A DNA stretch of 64,000 nt, taken from NCBI GenBank assembly GCA_017451645.1, contig JAFTNZ010000022.1, forward strand, positions 1 to 64,000. Direction: 5' to 3'. Below, in pieces: positions 32,880-42,089 of this stretch (position 1 is its first letter; each line of letters opens with the position of its first letter). The notes beneath the pieces were generated by a model. The model was not told the DNA's origin. It worked only from the letters and a program-made list of their open reading frames with translations, and did not search any database. The translations under genes and the position numbers were made by a program. This DNA is from Bacteroidaceae bacterium. Lineage in GTDB: Bacteria; Bacteroidota; Bacteroidia; Bacteroidales; Bacteroidaceae.

Positions 32880-33525
32880 TATATTGTTTCTTTGTTCTGT
32901 GATTATGACCCCTGTCCATGCTTTTGAATGGATGCCGGATAGTCTCAATTCATTGTCAGGGAAGTATGAGCAGCGGATGTACAAATACCATCGTTGGTGG
33001 CAGGGGCTGATTCCCTCACATACGGTTTTACAATATGCAGGCAGCATAGGATTCTTATCGGCAGGTGTCGGTTGGGATTATGGGAAACGGAACCAGTGGG
33101 AGACAACGGTACTATTGGGATATTTGCCGAAGTATAATTCTGATAAGAGCAAACTCACTTTCACGTTGAAGCAGAATTATACCCCATGGAGTATCACGCT
33201 GAAGCCGGAACGGCTGACGGTGGAGCCGTTGACCTGTGGACTCTTTTTCAATACTATTTTCAGTGAAGAGTTTTGGGTGGACGAACCCGATCGTTATCCT
33301 GAAGGGTATTATGGATTTTCTACTCGTGTCCGTACGCATATTTTTGTGGGACAACGTTTGACCCATCATTTCAATGGGAAGGATAAGAAAAGCAAAAGCA
33401 TTACGGCTTATTATGAATTGAATACATGCGATCTTTATATTGCGAGCCTTTTCACCAATCCCGATTATCTGAACTTGTGGGATATCCTTAGCCTCTCATT
33501 TGGAATAAAGATGCAGATATTCTGA
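32854..33525 (+). CDS. Predicted outer-membrane beta-barrel protein
   Basis: A 223-residue exported protein with signal peptide MRWLIFSILFLCSVIMTPVH and beta-rich body with alternating aromatic strands (IGFLSAGVGWDYGKRNQWET, LLGYLPKYNSDKSKLTFTL, YYGFSTRVRTHIFVGQRL) ending in a hydrophobic strand LSFGIKMQIF with terminal Phe, as in outer-membrane barrels. It overlaps the phosphoesterase lipoprotein gene, implying a joint function at the outer membrane, not further defined. A second ATG at 32860 is equally possible. Confidence 0.7.
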   Translation: MSMRWLIFSILFLCSVIMTPVHAFEWMPDSLNSLSGKYEQRMYKYHRWWQGLIPSHTVLQYAGSIGFLSAGVGWDYGKRNQWETTVLLGYLPKYNSDKSKLTFTLKQNYTPWSITLKPERLTVEPLTCGLFFNTIFSEEFWVDEPDRYPEGYYGFSTRVRTHIFVGQRLTHHFNGKDKKSKSITAYYELNTCDLYIASLFTNPDYLNLWDILSLSFGIKMQIF

Positions 33526-33552
33526 TAAGGGATTATCTATACACGACAGATA

Positions 33553-34530
33553 TTATTTCTCCCTGTTTGCTACGTAATCAATATAAGTGGCCAACGCTGT
33601 ACGTACAGATTCGTCTGTGCATTCGGCAAGCAATGTATGTGCCCGTTCCACCAATCGTTGCATATATTCTTCGGCATAAACAATACCGCCTTCTTTTTTG
33701 GTGAAATCTATCAGGCGGGCTATCTCCTCGTCGGTCGCCTCTTGCCGTTTGACTTTGTGTGCCAAAGCCATCATCTCCTGATTGTCTGTTGATAACAATG
33801 CATGGATAACCGGCAGTGTCAGTTTGCCCTCATGCATGTCGTTACCCACCGGTTTTCCAATGGTGGCGGCATTGTCGGAATAATCAAATATATCATCCTT
33901 TATCTGGAAGGTGACACCTATGATTTCGCCGATGTTTCTTGCCCATTCTACCTTCTCTTCTGATGCTCCGGCTGAGAGGGCACCCACTTGGGCGCATGTC
34001 TCAAAGAGGACAGCTGTCTTTTTGCGTATAATTTGGAAATAAGTCTCTTCAGAAATTGTCTCGTTGGAGACGTTGGACAGTTGCAGTATCTCCCCTTCTG
34101 CCAGACATTGTCCCAGTTGGGAGATAAGGTGAATGATGTGTACATCCTTGGTCAGTGAGCCATGCAGCAATGCTGTAGAGAGCAGATAATCCCCCACCAA
34201 TACCGACACCCGATTGTCGAACACGGCATTTACCGATGGCTGTCCACGGCGCTTCTGGCTATTGTCCACCACATCGTCATGCACCAGGCTGGCCGTATGC
34301 AGCAATTCCAATGAAGCGGCAGCGTGGAGTGTCTTCTCCGTCACCTCTCCTTGGCATTTGGCCATCAGCAGAGCCAGAATAGGGCGCATCATTTTCCCTG
34401 TCTGTTGGCTGATGTGCTCCAACACCTGTCCCAACAGGTCATAATCGCTGCTGAGTGAAGAATGCATCAGGGCTATCAATTGCTTGAGTTCCCCTTCAAT
34501 GGGTGCTGTTATGAGGGATTGTCGATTCAT
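33553..34530 (-). CDS. Polyprenyl (octaprenyl-type) diphosphate synthase
   Basis: A trans-prenyltransferase of 325 residues that elongates FPP or GGPP with IPP to the long chain used for menaquinone. Both aspartate-rich motifs are intact: LVHDDVVDNSQKRRG (FARM) and FQIKDDIFDYSD (SARM), with GKMMRPILALLMAKC upstream and GKPVGNDMHEGKLTLPVIHA downstream. Residues before the first motif are consistent with a long-chain enzyme (IspB-like), but chain length cannot be read with confidence. Start ATG 34528-34530 chosen over an upstream TTG. Convergent with the barrel gene. Confidence 0.92.
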   Translation of the reverse strand: MNRQSLITAPIEGELKQLIALMHSSLSSDYDLLGQVLEHISQQTGKMMRPILALLMAKCQGEVTEKTLHAAASLELLHTASLVHDDVVDNSQKRRGQPSVNAVFDNRVSVLVGDYLLSTALLHGSLTKDVHIIHLISQLGQCLAEGEILQLSNVSNETISEETYFQIIRKKTAVLFETCAQVGALSAGASEEKVEWARNIGEIIGVTFQIKDDIFDYSDNAATIGKPVGNDMHEGKLTLPVIHALLSTDNQEMMALAHKVKRQEATDEEIARLIDFTKKEGGIVYAEEYMQRLVERAHTLLAECTDESVRTALATYIDYVANREK

Positions 34531-34548
34531 TGTTTTGCAAATTTCCGG

Positions 34549-34556
34549 CAAAATTA
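34549..34556 (-). promoter_or_regulatory. -7 element of the polyprenyl synthase gene
   Basis: TAATTTTG on the minus strand, 19 bases before the ATG. Confidence 0.4.
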
Positions 34557-34610
34557 ATAATAAAACATCAAAGTAAAGAGCATTAGTTCTCCAAAGTCAC
34601 CTTTTTTTAG

Positions 34611-34618
34611 TACTTTTG
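34611..34618 (+). promoter_or_regulatory. -7 element of polA
   Basis: TACTTTTG matches TAnnTTTG; it gives a leader of about 115 bases that contains a repeat array. Confidence 0.4.
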
Positions 34619-34637
34619 ACACGAAAAATTAAGAATC

Positions 34638-34735
34638 AAGCTATGAGTGACGAGCTACGAGCTAAAAGTGACAAGTTCGATACAGTTAGAAATGCGGTTC
34701 ATCACTTGCCACTCGTCACCTGTAGCTAAAAACTG
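34638..34735. repeat. TGACGAGCTAC-type repeats in the polA leader
   Basis: GAGTGACGAGCTACGAGCTA (34645 on) is followed by AAAGTGACAAG and, about 45 bases on, by inverted relatives (CACTTGCCACTCGTCAC, TGTAGCTA). The two halves could pair in the polA leader transcript. The same word family occurs at 30488-30518 and inside the GH10 gene. Confidence 0.6.
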
Positions 34736-34740
34736 ACAAC

Positions 34741-37551
34741 ATGGAAAAACTCTTCCTTCTCGATGCCTATGCGCTTATCTACCGCGCCTATTATGCCTTC
34801 ATCAAGAATCCCCGTATCAACTCTAAGGGGATGAACACCTCGGCAATCTTTGGTTTTGTCAATACGCTGGCCGATGTCCTCAAACGGCAACAACCTACTC
34901 ATCTTGGTGTGGCTTTTGACCCGGCCGGACCTACTTTCCGTCACGAAGCTTACGAACAGTATAAGGCGCAACGCGAAGAGACCCCCGAGGCTATTCGCCT
35001 CTCTGTACCTATTATCAAAGAGATTATTGCGGCTTACCGCATCCCTATCTTGGAGGTATCTGGCTATGAAGCTGATGATGTGATAGGCACCTTGGCCACT
35101 ACAGCTGGTGCACAGGGCATAGACACTTACATGATGACCCCCGACAAAGACTATGGTCAGCTGGTTTCGGAGCATGTATTCATGTATCGTCCGCGTTTTG
35201 GTGACAAGGATTTCGACACTTTGGGTGTGGAGGAGGTAAAGGCCAAGTTCGGCATCGAACGTCCCGAGCAGGTCATCGACTTGTTGGGACTGATGGGCGA
35301 CTCGTCAGACAACATCCCCGGATGTCCGGGCGTAGGCGAGAAGACGGCACAGAAACTTATCTCCGAATTTGGCAGCATTGAGAATCTTTTGGCCAATACT
35401 GACCAACTGAAGGGAGCACTCAAAAAGAAGGTGGAAGAACATGCCGAAGAGATCAAATTCTCACGCTTTTTGGCAACCATCAAGCGGGACGTCCCCATCG
35501 AACTCGACATGGAAAGCCTGCTCGTGAAGGAGCCGGACGAAGAGAAACTGCGCACTCTGTTCGAGGAGTTAGAGTTCCGCAATTTGGCAGACCGTGTGTT
35601 GAAGGGCGACAAGCCTACTGCAGTTCCTGTCAAGAAGAGCACCAGGAAGCAGGATGACTCCCCCACCCTGTTTCAAACAGATATGTTCGACCTGTTTGAT
35701 GCAGAAAGTGAAAGTGCAGAAGAACCCAAGCACTCAACTCTTGCAGGTCTTGAAGATACTTCGTACAACTATCAATTGGTTGATACAAAGGAGAAAAGGG
35801 ATGAACTGCTACGCGTTTTGCAGACCAGCGATTTCCTCGTTTTAGATACAGAGACCACAGGCACCGAACCGATGGCTTCGGAATTGGTAGGAATGAGTTT
35901 CAGTGTGGCCGAAGGCGAAGCATGGTATGTTCCTGTGCCGGCTGACCGTGCTGAAGCCACGGCAATCGTTGATGAGTTCCGCGATGTGCTTACCAATCCC
36001 AAAACTACCAAGGTGGGCCAGAATATCAAGTACGACCTGCTGATGCTGGCACAATACGGAGTGTGGCTTGCCGGACCGCTCTTCGACACTATGGTGGCCC
36101 ACTATGTACTCTCGCCCGAATTGCGCCACGGTATGGATTATCTGGCCGAAGTGCTCCTCCACTACCGCACCATCCCTATCGAGGAGCTTATCGGCCCCAA
36201 GGGGAAAAACCAAAAGAACATGCGAGACCTCGCTCCCGAAGAGGTCTATAAATATGCGTGCGAAGATGCCGATGTCACTCTTCGTCTGAAGAATGTATTG
36301 GAGAAACAGCTTCGTGAACAGGGAGCCTACGACCTTTTCCACGACATCGAGATGCCGCTTGTGCCTGTGTTGGCTCAGATGGAGTTTAATGGCGTGCGTA
36401 TCGACACCGATGCCCTGCGCGAGACATCTGCCCTCTACACCCAGCGCCTGCAGGAAATCGAGCAGGACATCTACTCACTGGCTGGCCAGCCGTTCAATAT
36501 CTCCTCCCCCAAACAGGTGGGTGAGATGCTTTTTGAGACATTGAAAATCAGTGCGAAAGCAAAGAAGACCAAGGGCGGCCAGTATTCCACTTCAGAAGAG
36601 GTACTTGAAAGCTTGCGCGACAAACATCCTGTAGTGGGACGCATACTTGACTACCGTGGACTGAAGAAACTCTTGAGCACCTACATTGATGCCCTACCCG
36701 CCCTCATCAATCCGCGCACAGGCCGCATACACACCTCGTTCAACCAGACAGTGACTGCTACCGGACGGCTCAGTTCCAGCAATCCTAACTTGCAGAACAT
36801 CCCCATCCGCCACGAGGACGGACGCGAAATCCGCCGTGCCTTCATCCCCGACGACGGATGCGAATTCTTTTCGGCCGACTATTCCCAAATCGAGCTTCGC
36901 ATCATGGCCCATCTCAGCGGCGATAGCAACATGATGGAGGCTTTCCGCCTTGGTCAGGATATCCATGCAGCCACGGCTGCCAAGGTCTATAAAGTTCCCC
37001 TCGCCGAGGTCACACGCGACCAGCGCAGCAAGGCCAAGACGGCCAACTTCGGTATCATCTATGGCATCTCGGCCTACGGACTGAGCGACCGTATGCACGT
37101 ACCTATGAAGGAAGCTAAAGAGTTGATTGACGGATACTTCCAGACTTATCCGCAAGTGAAGGCCTACATGGATAGCAGCATTGCCCTTGCACGCGACAAG
37201 GGATATACCGAGACCATCTGTCGCCGCCGTTGCTACCTGCCCGACATCAATTCCCACAACGCCGTCGTGCGCGGTTATGCCGAGCGCAACGCCATCAACG
37301 CCCCCATCCAAGGCAGTGCGGCCGACATCATCAAGGTGGCCATGGCCAACATCCACCAGCGCTTCCAGCGCGAGGGCATCCGTTCAAAGATGCTCATCCA
37401 GGTGCACGACGAACTCAACTTCAGCGTCCTGCCCGAAGAGCGCGAACGCGTGCAGCGCATCGTCATCGAAGAGATGGAGGGAGCCTACCTGATGCAAGTC
37501 CCCCTCCAAGCCGACTGCGGTTGGGGAAAGAATTGGTTGGAAGCGCATTAA
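34741..37551 (+). CDS. polA: DNA polymerase I
   Basis: A complete 936-residue Pol I for Okazaki fragment processing and repair. The N-terminal 5' nuclease (~1-290) shows LFLLDAYALIYRAYYAF, YEADDVIGTLA and GCPGVGEKTAQKLISEFGSI. The 3'-5' proofreading domain (~355-540) is active-looking: FLVLDTETTGTEP, KYDLLML and YACEDADVTLRL. The polymerase domain has TATGRLSSSNPNLQNIP, motif A FFSADYSQIELRIMAHLSGD, the O-helix RSKAKTANFGIIYGIS and motif C MLIQVHDELNF. Start and length are normal. The leader contains interspersed repeats. Confidence 0.98.
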   Translation: MEKLFLLDAYALIYRAYYAFIKNPRINSKGMNTSAIFGFVNTLADVLKRQQPTHLGVAFDPAGPTFRHEAYEQYKAQREETPEAIRLSVPIIKEIIAAYRIPILEVSGYEADDVIGTLATTAGAQGIDTYMMTPDKDYGQLVSEHVFMYRPRFGDKDFDTLGVEEVKAKFGIERPEQVIDLLGLMGDSSDNIPGCPGVGEKTAQKLISEFGSIENLLANTDQLKGALKKKVEEHAEEIKFSRFLATIKRDVPIELDMESLLVKEPDEEKLRTLFEELEFRNLADRVLKGDKPTAVPVKKSTRKQDDSPTLFQTDMFDLFDAESESAEEPKHSTLAGLEDTSYNYQLVDTKEKRDELLRVLQTSDFLVLDTETTGTEPMASELVGMSFSVAEGEAWYVPVPADRAEATAIVDEFRDVLTNPKTTKVGQNIKYDLLMLAQYGVWLAGPLFDTMVAHYVLSPELRHGMDYLAEVLLHYRTIPIEELIGPKGKNQKNMRDLAPEEVYKYACEDADVTLRLKNVLEKQLREQGAYDLFHDIEMPLVPVLAQMEFNGVRIDTDALRETSALYTQRLQEIEQDIYSLAGQPFNISSPKQVGEMLFETLKISAKAKKTKGGQYSTSEEVLESLRDKHPVVGRILDYRGLKKLLSTYIDALPALINPRTGRIHTSFNQTVTATGRLSSSNPNLQNIPIRHEDGREIRRAFIPDDGCEFFSADYSQIELRIMAHLSGDSNMMEAFRLGQDIHAATAAKVYKVPLAEVTRDQRSKAKTANFGIIYGISAYGLSDRMHVPMKEAKELIDGYFQTYPQVKAYMDSSIALARDKGYTETICRRRCYLPDINSHNAVVRGYAERNAINAPIQGSAADIIKVAMANIHQRFQREGIRSKMLIQVHDELNFSVLPEERERVQRIVIEEMEGAYLMQVPLQADCGWGKNWLEAH

Positions 37552-37598
37552 AGTCCTTCCAACAAAACAGAATCTGTGAACAAACAGCTTAATTGCAC

Positions 37599-37658
37599 TG
37601 CAAAAGTGCAGAAAAATGAGAATTGTTGCACCTTTGTAGTGCAAAAGTGCTATCTTTG
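37599..37658 (+). promoter_or_regulatory. Promoter and repeated operator motif of ATPase 4
   Basis: TGCAAAAGTGC occurs at 37599-37609 and 37640-37650; between them GCACCTTTGTA (37628-37638) is an inverted copy with two changes. The second direct copy abuts the -7 element TATCTTTG (37651-37658). The ATG is 27 bases further on. Confidence 0.65.
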
Positions 37659-37684
37659 CCTCCAAAATCAATAATTACTGACTT

Positions 37685-38854
37685 ATGGAACAGCTTTTCG
37701 GTGCATACAGACAACTTCTAAAAGGGATTTCGACGGAATTTGTACGCTACTTGTATAGCCAAATCAAATGGAACGGACGAATGTTGGGACTTGTCGGTCC
37801 TCGCGGTGTAGGGAAAACTACCATGCTATTGCAACATGCCAAACTCCACCTTCCGACAGACAAAACACTGTACGTATCTGCTGACAATCTCTATTTTGTC
37901 GATCACTCACTCATCACTTTGGCTGATGATTTCAGTAAGTTGAACGGACGACATCTGTTGATCGATGAAATTCACAAGTATGCCAATTGGTCGCGTGAAC
38001 TGAAACAGATTTATGACACACATCCCGATTTGCAAGTCATATTCACAGGCTCATCCATACTCGACATATACAAGGGAGTATCCGATCTGAGCCGCCGTGC
38101 ACCTATATACGAAATGCAGGGGCTTTCGTTTAGAGAATATTTACACTTGTTCCAACAAATAGATACCCCTGTTTATACGCTTGATGAAATACTGACCCAT
38201 AAAGCTGAGATTCCAGGAATAAACCACCCGTTGCCATTGTTTGCCGACTATTTGCAACGCGGCTATTATCCGTTCGGGCGTGACGAAGATTTCAGACGCG
38301 AAATGGAGCAAGTCATCTATCAGACGATGGAAAGTGACATCCCACAGTTTGCAGCCATGAATGTATCCACAGGCCGCAAGTTACGTCAGCTGCTTGTCAT
38401 CATATCCAAAAGCGTACCATTCAAGCCTGTGATGAGCAAATTGGCAGAAATGATAGGTGTAAGCCGTAACCAGTTGGGGGATTACCTCCTATATATGGAA
38501 CGTGCGGGCATGATTGCCCAATTGCGCGATGACACAGGAGGCATACGCGGACTGGGGAAAGTGGAGAAAGTCTATATCGACAATCCCAGCTTGGCATACG
38601 TGTTAGGCAATCAGGCGGCAAACATAGGTAACATACGGGAGACGTTCTTTTTTAACCAAATGCGTGTCAAACACGATGTCATTTCTTCGAAAATGGCAGA
38701 TTTCAAAATTGACGGATACACCTTTGAAATTGGAGGGAAAGGAAAAGGACAACAACAGTTAGCCGGCACATCCAATGGCTACATAGTCAAAGACGACATT
38801 GAAAACGGCTACCTGAATGTTATTCCCTTATGGGCTTTTGGGTTAAGTTATTGA
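37685..38854 (+). CDS. AAA_14-type ATPase (ATPase 4)
   Basis: A 389-residue paralogue of ATPase 3: EFVRYLYSQIKWNGRMLGLV then Walker A GPRGVGKTTMLLQH (residues ~39-52), Walker B LLIDEIHKYANW, VIFTGSSILDIYKG, YEMQGLSFREYLHLFQQID, winged-helix part MSKLAEMIGVSRNQLGDYLL, EKVYIDNPSLAYVLG and the C-terminal D...E-x-x-K stretch ADFKIDGYTFEIGGKGKG. The end VIPLWAFGLSY matches the ends of ATPase 3 and the remnant. Function unknown. It lies between polA and the convergent GH10 gene, unrelated to either. Confidence 0.87.
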   Translation: MEQLFGAYRQLLKGISTEFVRYLYSQIKWNGRMLGLVGPRGVGKTTMLLQHAKLHLPTDKTLYVSADNLYFVDHSLITLADDFSKLNGRHLLIDEIHKYANWSRELKQIYDTHPDLQVIFTGSSILDIYKGVSDLSRRAPIYEMQGLSFREYLHLFQQIDTPVYTLDEILTHKAEIPGINHPLPLFADYLQRGYYPFGRDEDFRREMEQVIYQTMESDIPQFAAMNVSTGRKLRQLLVIISKSVPFKPVMSKLAEMIGVSRNQLGDYLLYMERAGMIAQLRDDTGGIRGLGKVEKVYIDNPSLAYVLGNQAANIGNIRETFFFNQMRVKHDVISSKMADFKIDGYTFEIGGKGKGQQQLAGTSNGYIVKDDIENGYLNVIPLWAFGLSY

Positions 38855-38895
38855 ACGTTTCATAATCTTCATTATCCCACAATTTTTGAAATCCT

Positions 38896-41800
38896 TTATC
38901 TGATCCGTTTCTCTACTTTTACCGTGCCATCGGCATACACTTGTCGTTCGAGGACGATGCCTTGGGGAGTACTGACGGCCTGCCCGCACAGGTTGAAGTA
39001 GGTAGTGCTGAGCAGAGGAGCTGTGGAGGGAGTCTGCACAGTTTCCTTGATGCCTGCAGCGTGTCGTTCGGCAGCTAATCGCAGTTGGGCGTGTACGTTG
39101 TAGTAGGCCGGCTTGGGCTGCAGATTACTGTCGTAGAGCAAAGGCTGGTTTTCGCGCCAAGAGTGGTTGTCCGAGATTCCCCATATGAGCATCGAAGGGC
39201 AGTTGTCGTTGCGTAGGAAGATGCGGGTGATGGCGCCGTATTCCTTAGCTTGGAGGTCAAGGAGTGATGCCAGTGACAACTCCTGTCCAGCATCGCCACT
39301 CGTAGCTTGTAGCTCGTCACTCGTAGCTAATGCAATGTCCAGCTCTGTGATGATGCAGTCGAGGCCCAATGTGGCATAGCGTTGGATGTTCTTCTCCAAT
39401 TTCAGTGTATCCAGTTCTCCCGTGGTCAGGTGGCACTGCAGGCCGCATCCGTCGATAGGCAGGCCTGCATTTTTCAGGCGCTTCACCAGATTGTAGTAAG
39501 CCTCCGTCTTAGTGCTTCCGGCAAACTCCACACCGTAGTCGTTGATGAATAGTTTGGCCTGCGGGTCGGCCTGGTGTGCCCATACGAAGGCTGAGTCGAT
39601 GAACTCCTCGCCGATGTAGGTAGCCCATATACTGGGGCGCAACTTATAAGCCGTCGGGTCGGTGCGTACGATGCTTTGGTCGTCGTCCAGCACTTCGTTG
39701 CACACGTCCCATTCGCGAATCTTTCCTTTGTATTTGCCCACCACGTTGAAGATATGGTTCTTCAGGATGTCCAACAGTTGTCGGCGGGTGAAGTTGTGGT
39801 TGTTCTTCTTGCCGTCCTGGCTCACCCATTCGGGTACTTGTGAATGCCAGGCTAACGTGTGTCCACGAACCTTCTGACCGAAACGGTCTGCCACCCACAT
39901 GATGGCATCAGCCCCTCCGTAGTTGAAACTGTTTTGGGAGGGTTCTGTGGCGTCAAACTTCATCTCGTTCTCTCCTACAATCATGTTGAACTGATTGCCT
40001 ACAAGACCTGTTTCGCCATCGTTTCGGCTACAATCGTAGCGATAGCTGGCTCCGGCCACACCGATGTATTTCCCTAATTGTTCGGCATAGGTGCGCAGGG
40101 GGGTGTTGTCCGTCTGGTCGGCTGTCCAGTCATCGTCAGGATATCCTTTGTCTTCTTCCTCTTCGCCACCCTCTTCGTTTCCTCCACCCTGATTGCCGTA
40201 TGCAAGCGATGTCACCCGTGCCACCACGGTGAATGTTCCCTCTTCATCCTCGCTCTGTTCCACCTTCCAAGTGTAAGCTTTCGGGTAATTGATGGCCAGT
40301 TGCCAGTCCGTTCCCACCTTTTGTGTGGCTGTCAGCAGGGTCAGTTCATCTCCCACGTTGAGGCTTGCATCTTCTGTCAGGGCAATGGTCAACCGGGGCA
40401 TCTCTTCCGAGTCTTCAAACTCCTCTGTCTTGCCGTTGCGGGCAAGGGAACCAGCGATTTCCAATCGGGCATAATCGTCGGCACTCTTTACGTGGCAGAC
40501 GATGGTCGCTTCGGGGTGCAGTGTCACCTTTACGGCCGATGTGGTGGTCTTGTAGTTGGCAAAGTGCAGGGTGCCTGTTGGTGCGATGGTGCCATACACC
40601 TCTGTTGGTGCAGCCACAGATCCGCTTCCGCTCAGTGTACCTTTGTTGAACACTGTCAGTGTGCCTGCAGAGCCTGTAGAGCCACTCTTTTTCCCTGTCA
40701 GCGCAGCTTGTGCATCGTTGGCAATCACCAGTGTGCCCTCCAGCAGGCGTATGCCGGCATTGATGTCGTTGTCGTTGCCCGTGATGCGCAGGCTTCCTGT
40801 ACCTTCCTTTATCAGCCCTATCTTATTGCCGTTCGTAGCCAGAATCTGTCCGGCCAGTTCACTGTCGGTACCTCGTCCGCCCAGGATGAAGTAAGAGTTG
40901 GCTGTACTGCTCTTGTAATATCCGCTTAACGTACTGCCTGCTTCGGTGTTCAGTTCACCGATGCGTATGCCGCGTGTGCCGCTCTCCACAGCGATGGTAG
41001 CTCCGTTGTGCAGTGTCACCCGTTTCCCCTCCAACAGGCTGTTGTAGCGCGAAGCTGCGATGTTGTCCGGTTGGAATGTGCCACTGTGCATCAGCAGGCC
41101 GTAGAAACCGCAACTGCCCACCACCTCCTTGTAGGGATAGATATGCACTTCGCCCGTCATGGCGCTCCAGTCGGGATATGTGGAACCTTTGCTGGCCTTG
41201 GTGCCCAGGTACGAGCGTTCGCCGCCGGCATAGATGTTCAGTCTGCCCTCGCCTGCCACCTTGCCTGTCCATTCCGAATAGCGTGCAGTACGCACATTGG
41301 CAGTCTGTCCGGCAGGGATGTAGATATTGTCAGAGATGGTCTTGTATGAGCTTGATGTATTGCTTACGCAGTAGTCCAGTGTGGCACCGTCGTCAGGGGT
41401 CACATAGTCGTCCCATTCGCCTACCAGTTCGATGTCGTCAATATAGAGGTCCGAATTGTTGTGGTGTATGCCTAACCGCAGTTTGTCCGATGTGTTGGTC
41501 GCTGATGCCTGTTTCAGTGTGTAGGTCCGCGTCTGCCACACCCCCGTGCTGCCTTGTTCGGGATAGCCTTCATCGCGGTACAGTTCCTCGCTTCCCACAT
41601 AGGCGGCAAACTGTTTCCAGTTGTCGGCGTCGCTCGTACTGCGGTAGAGTTTGTAGCGCACCATGGGGTAACGCTCCGTCAGTGCCTTTCCCCGCAAGTC
41701 GGTGGGCAGGACGAATTCCGGGTGGCATCCCCAGTCTTTCAGGGTGATGTGAAGCACCTTGTTTTGGGCATTTTGGGGGTCGGCCACCACCTCTGCTTTC

Positions 41801-41946
41801 GAGGTCACACTGCCTCCATTCGTCTGCCACAGTGTCCACGCTGTGCCTATTTCGTACGATTCAAAGTCGCATACGTTCAGCGGAGCGGCATTCACTCCTG
41901 CTGCCGTCAGGGCCATCAGAGCCAAGGTATAGATTTTCTTCTTCAT
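38896..41946 (-). CDS. Secreted GH10 endo-beta-1,4-xylanase with large N-terminal region
   Basis: From ATG 41944-41946 the product has 1016 residues, beginning with a signal peptide (MKKKIYTLALMALTAAGVNA). Residues ~22-180 form a jelly-roll-like, probably carbohydrate-binding module (NVCDFESYEIGTAWTLWQTN, NNSDLYIDDIELVGEW). A repetitive, Gly/Thr-rich beta region follows (~200-590). The GH10 barrel is C-terminal: VRGHTLAWHSQVPEWVSQ, acid/base Glu in REWDVCNEVLDDD, QCHLTTGELD, nucleophile Glu in CIITELDIAL, and MLIWGISDNHSWRENQPLLY. It should cleave xylan. Just after the nucleophile strand is a stretch (ATSDELQATSGDAG) encoded by an interspersed repeat. The C-terminus (LCGQAVSTPQGIVLERQ) looks like a degenerate sorting tail. 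Confidence 0.92.
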   Translation of the reverse strand: MKKKIYTLALMALTAAGVNAAPLNVCDFESYEIGTAWTLWQTNGGSVTSKAEVVADPQNAQNKVLHITLKDWGCHPEFVLPTDLRGKALTERYPMVRYKLYRSTSDADNWKQFAAYVGSEELYRDEGYPEQGSTGVWQTRTYTLKQASATNTSDKLRLGIHHNNSDLYIDDIELVGEWDDYVTPDDGATLDYCVSNTSSSYKTISDNIYIPAGQTANVRTARYSEWTGKVAGEGRLNIYAGGERSYLGTKASKGSTYPDWSAMTGEVHIYPYKEVVGSCGFYGLLMHSGTFQPDNIAASRYNSLLEGKRVTLHNGATIAVESGTRGIRIGELNTEAGSTLSGYYKSSTANSYFILGGRGTDSELAGQILATNGNKIGLIKEGTGSLRITGNDNDINAGIRLLEGTLVIANDAQAALTGKKSGSTGSAGTLTVFNKGTLSGSGSVAAPTEVYGTIAPTGTLHFANYKTTTSAVKVTLHPEATIVCHVKSADDYARLEIAGSLARNGKTEEFEDSEEMPRLTIALTEDASLNVGDELTLLTATQKVGTDWQLAINYPKAYTWKVEQSEDEEGTFTVVARVTSLAYGNQGGGNEEGGEEEEDKGYPDDDWTADQTDNTPLRTYAEQLGKYIGVAGASYRYDCSRNDGETGLVGNQFNMIVGENEMKFDATEPSQNSFNYGGADAIMWVADRFGQKVRGHTLAWHSQVPEWVSQDGKKNNHNFTRRQLLDILKNHIFNVVGKYKGKIREWDVCNEVLDDDQSIVRTDPTAYKLRPSIWATYIGEEFIDSAFVWAHQADPQAKLFINDYGVEFAGSTKTEAYYNLVKRLKNAGLPIDGCGLQCHLTTGELDTLKLEKNIQRYATLGLDCIITELDIALATSDELQATSGDAGQELSLASLLDLQAKEYGAITRIFLRNDNCPSMLIWGISDNHSWRENQPLLYDSNLQPKPAYYNVHAQLRLAAERHAAGIKETVQTPSTAPLLSTTYFNLCGQAVSTPQGIVLERQVYADGTVKVEKRIR
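39296..39330. repeat. TGACGAGCTAC-type repeat within GH10 coding sequence
   Basis: ACTCGTAGCTTGTAGCTCGT then CACTCGTAGCTA on the plus strand is the reverse of the intergenic word GTGACGAGCTACAAGCTA found at 30488 and 34648. It is read in frame by the xylanase gene without breaking it. Confidence 0.65.
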
Positions 41947-41971
41947 AATCTTATGGATGTATGTTTGGGGG

Positions 41972-41979
41972 CAAAGATA
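41972..41979 (-). promoter_or_regulatory. -7 element of the GH10 gene
   Basis: TATCTTTG on the minus strand, 26 bases before the ATG at 41946, supporting that start over the longer frame. Confidence 0.5.
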
Positions 41980-42057
41980 CGGAAAATCTGTCAAACGGAC
42001 TTGTTTGTATGTTTCTAAAAGTTCTCTTTTTGTTCGATTGTCAGTGTGGTGATACTC

Positions 42058-42089
42058 ACCACTCTCCTTCCCCGATGCCCATCTGTTAC
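42058..42089. repeat. 32-bp direct repeat, left copy
   Basis: ACCACTCTCCTTCCCCGATG and the next 12 bases recur at 43421-43452 with two differences. This copy contains the stop codon of ATPase 5. Confidence 0.7.
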
